Of a stretch of DNA of 64,000 nt, positions 7,466-15,269 are shown piece after piece. The stretch spans positions 1 through 64,000 of the forward strand of contig NZ_QMEY01000030.1 in assembly GCF_003315795.1 (NCBI RefSeq). Reading direction: 5' to 3'. The notes under the pieces were generated by a model that was given only the letters and a program-made list of their open reading frames with translations, had not been told where the DNA came from and did not search any database. The stretch is from Spongiactinospora rosea (GTDB taxonomy: Bacteria; Actinomycetota; Actinomycetes; Streptosporangiales; Streptosporangiaceae). The translations under genes and the position numbers were made by a program. Each line of letters starts with the position of its first letter. Positions within the stretch are counted from its first letter, which is position 1.

Positions 7466-8622
7466 GCGGCCACCGCCGCGGCGTACGGGAGGCGGGCGAA
7501 GACCCGGAAACCGCCGCCGGGCAGCGGACCGGCCTCGGCCGTGCCGCCGCAGGCGGCGACGCGCTCACGGATGCCGATCAGGCCGTCGCCGCCCCGCCGC
7601 CAGCCCGGGTCTCCCTGGTCCTGGCCTTTGCCGTCGTCGGTCACGGTGATCTCCAGTTCGTGGCCGGTCCAGCGGAGCCGGACCTCGGCCGCGCGCGCGT
7701 CGGCGTGCTTGACGGTGTTGGTGAGCGCTTCCTGGACGATCCGGTACGCCGCCAGGTCGGCGTCCGCGGGCAGGTCACGAGGTACGCCCTCGACCATGAG
7801 CCGCACCCGCACCTGGGTGCGGTCGACGTGCTCGACCAGGCCGGGCAGTGCGCCGATGGTGGGCCGCGGCGCGCGTACGCCGTGGTCGTGCTCCTCCTTG
7901 AGCACGCCCAGCGTGCGGCGCAACTGGGCCATCGCGTCCCGGCCCGCGACGGCGATCGTGTCGAAGACGCGTTCGGCCTGGCCGGGGTCGGTGCGGACGA
8001 CCACGGGGCCGGCCTCGGCCTGGACGACCATGATGCTGACGGCGTGCGCGAGCACGTCGTGCATGTCGCGGGCGATGCGGGCCCGCTCCTCGGCCGCCGC
8101 CCGCGCCGCCTCGGCCTGGCGCTCGCGTTCGAGCTGCGCGGAACGCTCGGCCAGCGCGTCCGAGCGCTCCCGCGAGGTACGCGCCAGCGTGCCGAGCAGG
8201 AACGCCGTCATGGGCAGGAGCAGCGTGAACATCAACTCGCCCGCGTTGTTGTCCTTCACCAGCAGCGCGCCTGGCGGGATCGTCAGCGTCAGCACGCCGA
8301 TGAAGCCCCAGCGCTGCCAGCGGTGTCGTCCCAGGTCGGCGAGGGTGTAGACGGCCACAAGGGCGCCGTACTGCACCATCTGGCCCGGCCGGTGATGCAG
8401 CGACACCCCCAGCGCGAAGCACGCCACGACCAGCGCGACCGCGAACGGCGCCCGCCGCCGCCACACCAGCGGCACGACCGTCCCGAGGTTGAGCACCACC
8501 CCGAGCGCCGTCACCTCCCGCGCCGTACCGAACGGGACGAACACCGCGACGCCGACCGCCGTGGCGACCAGCACGTCCACAGGCCGGGCGGGGAAACGGA
8601 AACCACGGAACCGATCCGACAT
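7462..8622 (-). CDS. Sensor histidine kinase, HisKA_3 (NarX/DesK-like)
   Basis: 386 residues. The first ~150 residues contain about five membrane helices and no large extracellular sensor. Next is a coiled stretch rich in Arg and Glu, then the dimerisation motif RIARDMHDVLAHAVSIMV with the phospho-accepting His. The HATPase_c domain carries the N-box EALTNTVKHADA, the G1 box TVTDDGKG and G2 box GGDGLIGIRERV. This is the DesK/LiaS-like layout, often a sensor of membrane or cell-wall stress. It overlaps its cognate regulator gene by four bases. Confidence 0.92.
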   Translation of the reverse strand: MSDRFRGFRFPARPVDVLVATAVGVAVFVPFGTAREVTALGVVLNLGTVVPLVWRRRAPFAVALVVACFALGVSLHHRPGQMVQYGALVAVYTLADLGRHRWQRWGFIGVLTLTIPPGALLVKDNNAGELMFTLLLPMTAFLLGTLARTSRERSDALAERSAQLERERQAEAARAAAEERARIARDMHDVLAHAVSIMVVQAEAGPVVVRTDPGQAERVFDTIAVAGRDAMAQLRRTLGVLKEEHDHGVRAPRPTIGALPGLVEHVDRTQVRVRLMVEGVPRDLPADADLAAYRIVQEALTNTVKHADARAAEVRLRWTGHELEITVTDDGKGQDQGDPGWRRGGDGLIGIRERVAACGGTAEAGPLPGGGFRVFARLPYAAAVAA

Positions 8623-8682
8623 CCGCCCAGTATCGCCCCCGGTACCGGCATGATCACATCCGTCGTACGAGGGATTTCGGAG

Positions 8683-9288
8683 CTAGGCGGCGGGCGGGTC
8701 GAGCAGGGCGGCGGCCAGTTCGCGGGCCTCGCGCAGCCAGGCGGCCCGCTGCGCCTCGCCCGAGCCGGTCACCGTGCGGAAGACCGTCCGGCGTACGTCC
8801 ACGGCCCCGACATAGGGCAGCACGCAAGCGCTCCAGATGCGCTGCAACGGGTCACCGAACTCGTCCCGCTCGCGCTCGGCCGGGGTGTCGGAGGTGTTGA
8901 GCACCAGCGCCCGCCCGGCCTTGAGCAGCCCGGCGGGCTCACCGTCGGCCGTGCCCAGCTTGTACGCGACGCCGGGCACGAGCACCCGCTGCACCCACCC
9001 GGCCAGCATCGCGGGCGGCATGCCCCACCAGTTGGGATGCACGAACACCAGGGCGTCCAGCTCGGCGACCTCGGCCCGGTGCGCCTGGACCAGGTCGTCA
9101 ACGGACGGCCCGCCATCGGCCACGGTCTCGGTCTCGGCGGCCGCCAACGCCGGGTCGAACCCCTCGGCGTACAGGTCGTGCGCCCGGACGTCGGCCCCCA
9201 GCCCCCGCAACTCGTCCACGACCGCGTCGAACAGGGCCCCGTTGAAACTGCCCGGCCTCGGGTGGGCGAGGTAGACGCCGATACGCAC
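8683..9288 (-). CDS. NAD(P)H-dependent oxidoreductase, flavodoxin-like fold
   Basis: 201 residues. It opens MRIGVYLAHPRPGSFNGAL, the phosphate-binding loop of the NQO1/MdaB quinone reductase group, and has the FVHPNWWGMPPAMLAGWVQRV segment that lines the FMN site and dimer face. Cytosolic, no signal. The expected reaction is two-electron reduction of quinones or related electrophiles with NAD(P)H through bound FMN. It is divergent from the EXLDI gene, with ~100 bases between them containing an imperfect palindrome, and ends 60 bases from the kinase gene. Confidence 0.88.
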   Translation of the reverse strand: MRIGVYLAHPRPGSFNGALFDAVVDELRGLGADVRAHDLYAEGFDPALAAAETETVADGGPSVDDLVQAHRAEVAELDALVFVHPNWWGMPPAMLAGWVQRVLVPGVAYKLGTADGEPAGLLKAGRALVLNTSDTPAERERDEFGDPLQRIWSACVLPYVGAVDVRRTVFRTVTGSGEAQRAAWLREARELAAALLDPPAA

Positions 9289-9358
9289 GCGCAGATCCCT
9301 TCATTACCGCTTTCCTGGAGGGAAAGGGTCTCATACCACCGCTGGCCATGCGTATCCT

Positions 9359-9378
9359 TATGTGTGTACGTATACATA
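9359..9378. promoter_or_regulatory. Imperfect 20-base palindrome upstream of EXLDI gene
   Basis: TATGTGTGTACGTATACATA is close to symmetric about its centre, with two mismatched pairs. It ends 14 bases before the ATG at 9393 and contains TATACAT-like -10 sequence, so a protein bound here would block transcription. The EXLDI protein itself has an RHH-like N-terminus and could be the ligand. Confidence 0.4.
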
Positions 9379-9392
9379 GCTGAAAGTCGGCC

Positions 9393-9914
9393 ATGCCCAG
9401 CAAGACGATCTATCTGAACGTGGAAGACCTGGCGTTCATCGAGGCCCACCGCGACGAGATCGGCGGGTCACTGTCGAGCGCCCTGATGGAAGGGCTGCGA
9501 ATGGTGATCGAGAAGAGGAAGCTCGAAGCCACCGGCTTCGAGGAGATCCGGGTGGACGTCGGCGGGCCGGGCGCGCCCAGGCTCAAGGTCTTCCCCGGAA
9601 GGCTCGTCGTGCGCGCCAACACGACGGAGAACAGCGGCACGACCCAGGTCTCCCGCCGCCTCTACACCACGCCCAAGGGTTTCTGGGTCTACTTCGAACG
9701 CTCCTCCGTCAACTGGAACTACTGGACGGGTGGCGGTGGTCAGGCTTCCGGCGACATCGAATCGTTCGATCCCTCCGAGGTGGAGAACCGCCGGATCTTC
9801 GAAGTACGCCCGTCCCTGGACGAACTCACCGAACTCGCCCCCGCCGAGCTGATCGCGCAGGCCCGGGCGGAGACGGACGACAACGCCAGCCACATCGAAC
9901 ACCTCGACCTCTAA
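9393..9914 (+). CDS. EXLDI-family protein with RHH-like N-terminus
   Basis: 173 residues. It starts MPSKTIYLNVEDLAFIEAHR and continues into a helix GGSLSSALMEGLRMVIEK, a pattern like a ribbon-helix-helix DNA-binding segment. The middle is beta-rich with repeated Trp/Tyr (FWVYFERSSVNWNYW), and the protein ends IEHLDL, matching the C-terminal ExLD[IL] motif that names the family. EXLDI genes are, as I recall, typically followed by an ABC transporter; here the following ABC gene is present only as a fragment. A regulatory role for the adjacent transporter is inference from this pairing. Confidence 0.75.
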   Translation: MPSKTIYLNVEDLAFIEAHRDEIGGSLSSALMEGLRMVIEKRKLEATGFEEIRVDVGGPGAPRLKVFPGRLVVRANTTENSGTTQVSRRLYTTPKGFWVYFERSSVNWNYWTGGGGQASGDIESFDPSEVENRRIFEVRPSLDELTELAPAELIAQARAETDDNASHIEHLDL

Positions 9915-9915
9915 C

Positions 9916-10011
9916 ACGGCCACCGAGCCGGTACTGCAGGTGGAGGCGCTTCGCAAGAACTACCTGGACAAACGCCACACCATCCCCGCCCTCAACAAGG
10001 CCGCCTTTTGA
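9916..10011 (+). pseudogene. ABC transporter ATPase, N-terminal scrap
   Basis: Immediately after the EXLDI stop the same strand encodes ATEPVLQVEALRKNYLDK and then AL NK AAF before a stop at 10009. This matches the first ~30 residues of a LolD/MacB-type ABC ATPase, ending where the Walker A loop should follow. The position of the initiator Met now reads ACG. The rest is gone, replaced by intron-derived sequence, so the partner transporter of the EXLDI gene is destroyed. Confidence 0.65.
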
Positions 10012-10513
10012 CCTGTTTCCGGCTGTGCGCCCAAAGCCCGGCACGGTGACCACCGCGGGCCGCGAACGAGCAGTCCTGCATGTCGGCCTCGAAGATCGGC
10101 TCGAGCACGAGCTTCACAGCCGCCTGCACGATCCGGTCACGGACAGAAGGAATCGACAACGGCCTCTGCTCGCCAGAACCCGGCTTCGGGATGAACACCC
10201 GCCGGTTCGGCAGCGGCCGATACCGCTTGCCCTTCAACTCCGCGGCCAGCTCATCAAGGAGCCGGGCCACGCCGTACTCCCCGACATCCGCCAGGGTGAC
10301 GCGGTCGATGCCGGCCGCGCCGCGGTTGCGGCACACGTCCTGCCACGCCCGTTCCAACACGTCCCTACGATGGGCTTTGTCGAACAGCGCGTGGAACCGT
10401 CGATTCGGGTCGGCCTTGGCCGCCCGGTAGAGCGCGTGCTGCAAGGCGCGGACTCTGTCCCCACAGACAGCCGCCAGGGTGGACCTAGCCGATACGGCAC
10501 TCACCAGTCGCAT
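9992..10513 (-). pseudogene. ltrA: Group II intron reverse transcriptase/maturase, C-terminally truncated
   Basis: 173 residues of the N-terminal RT region: RNRGAAGIDRVTLADVGEYG (RT0/RT1), a LLDELAAELKGKRYRPLPNRRVFIPKPGSGEQRPLSIPSVRDRIVQ stretch read in pieces (RT1-RT2) and EPIFEADMQDCSF, where intact proteins continue YGFRPxRSxHDA. Here the frame instead goes ARGGHRAGLWAHSRK and stops. The catalytic YADD motif, thumb and maturase domain X are absent, so the protein cannot be active. The break lies near 10063, close to the ABC fragment. The 5' intron RNA follows on the same strand at higher coordinates. Confidence 0.85.
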
Positions 10514-11059
10514 CTCGCAATCTCGCGCATGAACGAAGCAGCGGCCCTTCCCTCACCACAGGTTGTGTGTCCTGCGGCTCGATCAGTACTACGACCGCCT
10601 CCGACTCCCTCCCAGCCGCCGCCCACTTCCCGGCTCCTCACCGGTTATAGGACGGCGTTGTCCACGCCTATCCGCAGCACGCTTCGGCCGGGGAGGGCCT
10701 CCCCAGTTCCCGACGCCACCTTCTGAACGTTCCGCGCCCTCTTACGCCGGAGAGTTCCTCGCGGCTGCCTTTCCAGGATCTTCACCGCTTCGATGGCCTT
10801 CGCCGTGAACCGCCCGGCTCGGCTCTCTCTTGGTGTCTAACGACGCGGCAGGCTTCGCTTCCGCTACGGACCGCTCAGTTGCTCCCCCAAATGGGCTTTC
10901 GACGCTGGGCTTCGACCCGGCCCGTTTCCAGACCAAGCCGCCAGCCTGCTACCGGGCTCCCTGGCGATTACCCGGACCGGACTCACACCGGCAGGCGACG
11001 ACGAGCTTGTGATCAGGTTCTGGTCGCTGGACGACCACCTCCTTGATCTCTGGGCGCAC
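10514..11059 (-). mobile_element. 5' RNA part of truncated group II intron
   Basis: Upstream of the RT start about 550 bases have no protein gene but many GC-rich stems, as expected for intron domains I-IV. On the minus strand the sequence at 11059 reads GTGCGCCCAG, fitting the GUGYG consensus of group II intron 5' ends, so I place the boundary there. The 3' part with domains V and VI is missing because the element is cut near 10063. The 5' end is inferred from the consensus alone. Confidence 0.5.
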
Positions 11060-11520
11060 CGGCGGCAGTACTAGGCCGCTCAGGCCGCCCTGACTGCGTT
11101 AGCACATCCTCTGCTGTCCGAGCAGCGGCCGACGAGTGGATGTACTGGACCCCGCCGCACTACGTCACCAGCGCTTCCTTTCCGACTTCCAGCCGATGGC
11201 GGTGAATGGCTCTTCACGCGGGCGCATCCAAAGGCTCTGTCGGCTCGGAAAGCAGCCTTCCCAGGTGGCGGCGGCGGCCCGGTTTGCCGCTATGGGCTCT
11301 GAACCATGCCAGCGCTTGCCCAAGCATCCGTTTTAGCCGCTTAATGGCGACTTGCCGGTTTTCCACCCTATTGGCACAGCCTTTACCTCCCGGCTCGCAA
11401 ACAAATATGCGGAAGTGTATCCATGCTTCCGATTGCGGGATGTAACGTTCCGGTTTGTCGTAGCGACGATTTATCGGGATACGGCGAGGGATGGCGAACT
11501 GCGAATGACGGTGACATGGC
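11060..11520. other. Gene-poor stretch between intron and DUF4365 gene
   Basis: No convincing gene. GC is lower toward 11340-11520. On the minus strand a short open stretch near 11230-11420 reads NRVENRQVAIKRLKRMLGQ and then ALAWFRAHS; it could be a fragment of a transposase or other protein but I cannot assign it. The promoter of the DUF4365 operon should lie at the right end. Confidence 0.35.
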
Positions 11521-12063
11521 GTGGTTGAGGAGTTACCTGTTGTCTCACTTGATGGCGGTCTGCCCGATCCGCAACGGAAGGAGCAATTGAGTCTCGCCTA
11601 CACACACATGGTGGTGACCGCCGCAGGCTGCTGGATCAAGGACCACCGCACCGACGTTGACGGAGTCGACATCACCATCGCCTCGTCCGCCGAGTACGAA
11701 ACCTGGTACGGCCCGGAGTTCGAGCTGCAGCTCAAGTGCACTGCTCAGCAGGACCTACTCAAGGATGACCACATCGTCTGGCAGATGAAGGCGGAGCCGT
11801 TGCGAAAGCTGATCAACCCCAAACGTTTCACGCCTGCTCTGCTGGGCGTACTGCTGGTGCCGGAGGACGCTGGATCGTGGCTGAACCAGAGCGAGGAGCA
11901 GCTGCTCCTCGAAGGTGGCATGTACTGGGAGTATGCGGCAAAACTGGGAGAGATTCCTGAAGGCCAGGGGTCGAAAACGGTTCACCTACCAAGGAGTAAC
12001 CTCTTTGATGTAGAGAGGCTTCTTGGCATCATGAGAACCATCGGAGACGGAGGCGGCAGGTGA
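11521..12063 (+). CDS. DUF4365 protein, probable PD-(D/E)XK nuclease fold
   Basis: 180 residues from a GTG at 11521. The pattern is that of DUF4365: an early Glu in RKEQLSLAYTHMVVTAAGC, then a hairpin with DVDGVDITI and, after ~20 residues, FELQLKCTAQ. Reading E (helix 1), D (GVD) and QxK as the catalytic set gives the layout of PD-(D/E)XK nucleases, in which the E of ExK can be Q; this active-site reading is inference. Base composition is clearly less GC-rich than in flanking genes. The stop overlaps the start of the next gene by four bases, so the two proteins are made together. Probable nuclease half of a mobile or defence module; no experimental role is known to me. Confidence 0.7.
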   Translation: MVEELPVVSLDGGLPDPQRKEQLSLAYTHMVVTAAGCWIKDHRTDVDGVDITIASSAEYETWYGPEFELQLKCTAQQDLLKDDHIVWQMKAEPLRKLINPKRFTPALLGVLLVPEDAGSWLNQSEEQLLLEGGMYWEYAAKLGEIPEGQGSKTVHLPRSNLFDVERLLGIMRTIGDGGGR

Positions 12064-13253
12064 AACGATCACCCTTAGAGTCCTCCATCAAGGAGTTGAC
12101 GAACAACCTCGCTCCCACTGCCGTATCCCAGTTTCTGGCCTCTCAGGCATGGGAACTAGAGTCACGTCAAGATCACATAAGGGAGATCTGGCGACTGTCC
12201 GACGCTCGACATGGTGCCGTCGCCCGCATCATGCTGCCGCTTGCTACCGACTTCGCCGACTTCGCCGAGCGGTTTTATGATGCGCTCCGAGCGATCGGAC
12301 GCGTGAACGGATGGGATGCCGACAGGCTGTACGAGCACATCGTCGCCGCCAGAGCCGACCGCCTGTTCATCGGCCTTGACCAAGCGGCGGCCGATGGCAC
12401 GATCCCGTTCAAGCAGGCGGAAACGACAATCAATGCAATCTATCGGATGTTGCGTGCTGCTGCCACGACGGCGGCGGATCCCTCACACTCGCACCGTGGC
12501 AGGCGATCCGCTACGGTCACCGACTTCCTCGACGAAGGGGTTCGCCTTGGACACACTAAGCGAGGAAGCTACGTCTTCACCGTTGTGACCAGGCTCGATC
12601 TCGACGAGATGCAGCCAACTGCCCCAATTGAGGCCGATAGAGGCAAGGTAAAGCCCTTCTCTCGCAGGGTGATGACCACGCTTGCGCGAGGACTGCAAAC
12701 CACCGACGATCTCGCCCGAGGGCACGCCAGAGAGTCTCTGGTCGATCCTGCCGCCTACGGGCTCAGCGCCAGCCTCCTCGAATCGTTAGAGGAGATCGCG
12801 CAGCCGCCTGCACTTAGAGCCCTCAATTTGTCCTTTGATTGGGCATTTGGGATGGACGCGCCTGATGTGAGAGCAGGGACGATTACGCTTCGACGTGAAG
12901 CCTTTCCTGCCATTTCGCGCGTCCGAGAGCGATTAGCCCGCCAAGAAGAGCCCCCTCGCCGGGAGAGACTCGTTGGGCCTGTGAAGTCACTTACGCGAGA
13001 AGAACTCGACGATCCATCTGACGAGGCCGCGACCATAGTCATTCTTGCCGACGTGAACGGACGTACTAGAAATGTCCATATCCCCTTGGCCGGAGAAAAC
13101 CACGACTGGGCGATCAGAGCATATAAGAGCAAACTACCTCTCACGGTGATCGGTGACCTCGTCTACGAGCGGCGAGCCTGGAAGCTTCAGGGAGACATTG
13201 ATCTGGACACGAGCTTCCTGAGATACACCCTTGGTGATCGCCCCGAGGACTGA
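12060..13253 (+). CDS. Unknown protein coupled to DUF4365 gene
   Basis: 397 residues, not recognised. The first ~150 residues look mostly helical (REIWRLSDARHGAVARIMLP, FAERFYDALRAIGRVNGWDA). The middle has a strand-rich part with SYVFTVVTRLDLDE, and the C-terminal ~80 residues are beta-rich (TIVILADVNGRTRNVHIPLA, then LTVIGDLVYERRAWKLQGDI). It has no signal peptide, membrane helix or nucleotide-binding motif that I can see. It overlaps the DUF4365 gene by four bases and shares its lower GC. An obligate partner, antitoxin-like inhibitor or target-recognition subunit of the nuclease are all possible; none is shown. Confidence 0.7.
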   Translation: MKRSPLESSIKELTNNLAPTAVSQFLASQAWELESRQDHIREIWRLSDARHGAVARIMLPLATDFADFAERFYDALRAIGRVNGWDADRLYEHIVAARADRLFIGLDQAAADGTIPFKQAETTINAIYRMLRAAATTAADPSHSHRGRRSATVTDFLDEGVRLGHTKRGSYVFTVVTRLDLDEMQPTAPIEADRGKVKPFSRRVMTTLARGLQTTDDLARGHARESLVDPAAYGLSASLLESLEEIAQPPALRALNLSFDWAFGMDAPDVRAGTITLRREAFPAISRVRERLARQEEPPRRERLVGPVKSLTREELDDPSDEAATIVILADVNGRTRNVHIPLAGENHDWAIRAYKSKLPLTVIGDLVYERRAWKLQGDIDLDTSFLRYTLGDRPED

Positions 13254-13343
13254 GCGACCGTCCGGTTTCAACCGGCATGTTCAGTCAACAGCCATACCAC
13301 GGATTCGATGGCGAGTCGGCGTCGTAAAATCACCAAGAGTCGC

Positions 13344-13361
13344 GATCAATGCCCATTGATC
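13344..13361. repeat. Perfect inverted repeat GATCAATG-CC-CATTGATC
   Basis: Eight-base arms with a two-base spacer sit in the AT-rich gap ~90 bases after the DUF4365 partner gene and before the integrase remnant. It could be a terminator-like hairpin without a T-run, a recombinase core site or a regulator site. Nothing in the sequence decides between these. Confidence 0.5.
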
Positions 13362-13477
13362 TTGTATATATGGCGTTCTCAAATTGTCGCCGCCGGCGAT
13401 AGACGACATCGCGGGCGGGATCGGGCAGATCCGGTACGAGCGCAAACTCTCGGACGACTCGGTCACCCGCCCATACC

Positions 13478-13960
13478 ATGGAGCCGGGACAGTGCTCCTT
13501 GAGCCCCCGCCGGGGCGAGGCCGCCAGCCTGAGTCGGCGCGAGGTCAACGAGCTGGCCAAGACTATCGGGATCAACTGGCAGATCGTCCAACTCGACTGG
13601 CAACCCATCCAAGGCAAACCGAAAACCGACGCCAGCGACCGCACCATCGCCATGGACGCCGGAAGCGTGGCCGCCCTGCGCCACCACGCGCCCAACAGGC
13701 CAAAGAACAACTCGCCACCGGTCAGGACTGGACTAATAGCTGGTTCGTCTCCGCCGGCGAACTCGGACACCCACTGCACCCCCAGCACCTCACCGACCAG
13801 TTCTACCGGCTCGCCTACGAAGCAGGACTGCCACCGATCCGCCTCCACGATGCTCGCCGCCGGAGTCAAACCGAAAATCGTTCAAGAAACCCTCGGCCAC
13901 GTGTCCACGAGTTTCACCCGCGACACCTACACCGGCACCGATTTTTCCGATCTTGAGTGA
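13478..13960 (+). pseudogene. Phage-type tyrosine integrase, truncated and frameshifted
   Basis: Pieces of an actinophage/ICE integrase are spread over two frames. The first frame gives INWQIVQLDWQPIQGKPKTDASDRTIAMD, read here as two blocks. From ~13690 to ~13855 the other frame gives QQAKEQLATGQDW, GELGHPLHPQHLTDQFYRLA and LPPIRLHDARR. The first frame resumes with AAGVKPKIVQETLGHVSTSF and TRDTYT. The HxxR box is degenerate (HDARR where HDLRHG is expected) and the N-terminal half is missing. At least two frameshifts make it dead. It marks the right side of a former integrated element that carried the DUF4365 pair. Confidence 0.8.
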
Positions 13961-14171
13961 CGCCTACTCTATGCGTACGCGACCATCCTCAGTCCCCGCC
14001 AGTCGGCGGCTTCCTCATCCAATCGGGGCTCGGCTTCCTCGCGGGGGACGGCCGTCCTGACTGGTAATCGCAACGAAACTCCTGGCTCACTCCGCTGGTG
14101 TCTCCGATATAGGCGTGGCGCAGCACGTGTCGATGATGTCTTAGGCGTAATCCGGCAGGCCTTGCGCAGCG

Positions 14172-14395
14172 ATGAGCACCCCACACAAGAAGGTGATTAC
14201 GGTACCGAACCGGGCGTTTTCAATCAGCACGTACCCAAGGCCGAAGCGGCCAGGGCGCCTACCCACAGTCCGCTTCATCCGCGCGCTCATCCTGCGCCTG
14301 ATCCGAGAAGACCTCTTCTGGAGGTACCGGGGCGTACACACGCCTTTGGCATCAAGCCCACCGCCTTTACGGGATACGTGGTGAGTCGCGCTCCT
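14172..14395 (+). pseudogene. IS3/IS481-type integrase (rve) transposase remnant
   Basis: KRPGRLPTVRFIRALILRLI followed by REDLFWRYRGVH resembles the segment K-RPGRPP...IRALVLRLARENPxWGYRRIHGEL that precedes the rve catalytic core of IS481/IS3-like transposases. After ~14335 another frame gives FGIKPTAFTGYVV, matching LGIKVAxSTVWEIL. The remainder is gone and no catalytic residues remain. It borders the SRPBCC operon and is a scrap of an old insertion. Confidence 0.5.
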
Positions 14396-14420
14396 GCGGC
14401 GGGCTTGCGGGGCGATGATG

Positions 14421-14436
14421 GCAACCTGTACGTTGC
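14421..14436. promoter_or_regulatory. Operator-like inverted repeat 1 of SRPBCC-ArsR operon
   Basis: GCAAC-CTGTAC-GTTGC, five-base arms around six bases. It is the upstream member of a tandem pair 24 bases apart and lies at the promoter of an operon that encodes an ArsR repressor, its likely ligand. Confidence 0.65.
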
Positions 14437-14444
14437 CATTATAG

Positions 14445-14460
14445 GCAACCTGGAGGTTGC
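14445..14460. promoter_or_regulatory. Operator-like inverted repeat 2, overlaps leader of SRPBCC gene
   Basis: GCAACCT-GG-AGGTTGC, seven-base arms with a two-base spacer. It ends directly before the GAAGGAGAGG ribosome binding site of the SRPBCC gene and repeats the GCAACCT half-site of the upstream copy. Spacing between the two centres (24 bases) places dimers a little over two helical turns apart. Confidence 0.7.
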
Positions 14461-14476
14461 GAAGGAGAGGGCGGGC

Positions 14477-14911
14477 ATGGTTTCGAACGCGATCGAACGT
14501 GTGGTGGTGCTGCGGCACCCCATCGAGCGGGTGTGGGCGGCGCTGACCACCGCCGAAGGGCTCTCGCGGTGGTTCGGCTCGGTGGCGGAGATCGATCTGC
14601 GGCCCGGTGGGCGCGCGTTCTTCCGCTGGGACGACCTCGGCCAGGAGTCCGTCGCCACCATCGCGGTGGTCGATCCACCACACCGTTTCGCGTTCAGGTG
14701 GGCGATCGAGGGCCTGCCGGAGGACGACGCACCCCGGACCCATGTGGACTTCACCCTGGAACCGGTGCCGGACGGCACCCGGCTGCGCCTGGTGGAGAGC
14801 GGGTTCGCCCAGGCCGCCGACAATGTGGCCCGGTCCGCCCACAAGGCCAACAGCCAGGGGTGGGACATGGAGCTCGTCGACCTGGAGACCTACCTCGATG
14901 CGACCGCCTGA
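14477..14911 (+). CDS. SRPBCC (AHSA1-like) domain protein
   Basis: 144 residues from ATG 14477 with GGAGAGG upstream. It shows the START/AHSA1 layout: RVVVLRHPIERVWAALTTAE (strand plus first helix), GGRAFFRWDD, the long C-terminal helix beginning ANSQGWDMELVDLETYL. These proteins bind hydrophobic ligands in a deep cavity; in the common AHSA1-ArsR gene pairs the ligand and role are unknown. The gene opens an SRPBCC-ArsR-VOC operon with 14-base overlaps and lies behind two palindromes likely bound by the ArsR protein. Confidence 0.88.
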   Translation: MVSNAIERVVVLRHPIERVWAALTTAEGLSRWFGSVAEIDLRPGGRAFFRWDDLGQESVATIAVVDPPHRFAFRWAIEGLPEDDAPRTHVDFTLEPVPDGTRLRLVESGFAQAADNVARSAHKANSQGWDMELVDLETYLDATA

Positions 14912-15269
14912 TGGGGAAGGGCAGGCCGTCGCGGTGTTCGTGGCGCTCACCGATCCGACGCGGCGGGCACTGCTGGAAGAGCTCGCCCGTACCGGACCCG
15001 CGACCGTCACCGATCTCGCGCGACGCTTGCCGATCAGCCGCCAGGCGGTCGCCAAGCACCTGAGCCAGCTCGCCGAAGCGGGCCTGATCAGCTCCGGCGA
15101 ACCGACCGGCCGCCGCCACCCCTACCGGTTGGAGCCGGCCGCCATCCGCACCGCCCAGGTGTGGCTGGCCAGGCTCGCCAACAGGTGGGACGACCGGCTG
15201 GCCGCGCTGGAAGACGTACTGGACGCCACCGACACGAACCGAGGAGTCACCCACCATGAGCAAGCCTGA
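14898..15269 (+). CDS. ArsR-family transcriptional repressor
   Basis: 123 residues from ATG 14898, starting 14 bases before the end of the SRPBCC gene. The winged helix is clear: VALTDPTRRALLEELARTGP, then VTDLARRLPISRQAVAKHLS (recognition helix) and the wing GLISSGEPTGRRHPYRL. No Cys-based metal site is present, so it is not a classical metal sensor. It probably autoregulates the operon through the paired GCAACCT palindromes. The signal may be a ligand held by the SRPBCC or VOC partner; that is inference. Confidence 0.9.
   Translation: MRPPDGEGQAVAVFVALTDPTRRALLEELARTGPATVTDLARRLPISRQAVAKHLSQLAEAGLISSGEPTGRRHPYRLEPAAIRTAQVWLARLANRWDDRLAALEDVLDATDTNRGVTHHEQA

Noticed and set aside
5273..8350. 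Very long open frame on the plus strand (over 1000 codons)
   Set aside because: Runs antisense through WD40, response regulator and kinase genes; composition Arg/Gly/Pro/Gln-rich with no domain. High-GC antisense artefact.
10830..11012. Small plus-strand protein of ~60 residues
   Set aside because: Antisense to the group II intron RNA; such peptides recur with these elements and look like RNA-structure artefacts.
14141..14278. Short minus-strand hydrophobic peptide gene
   Set aside because: No ribosome binding site; antisense to the transposase remnant, whose match is better.
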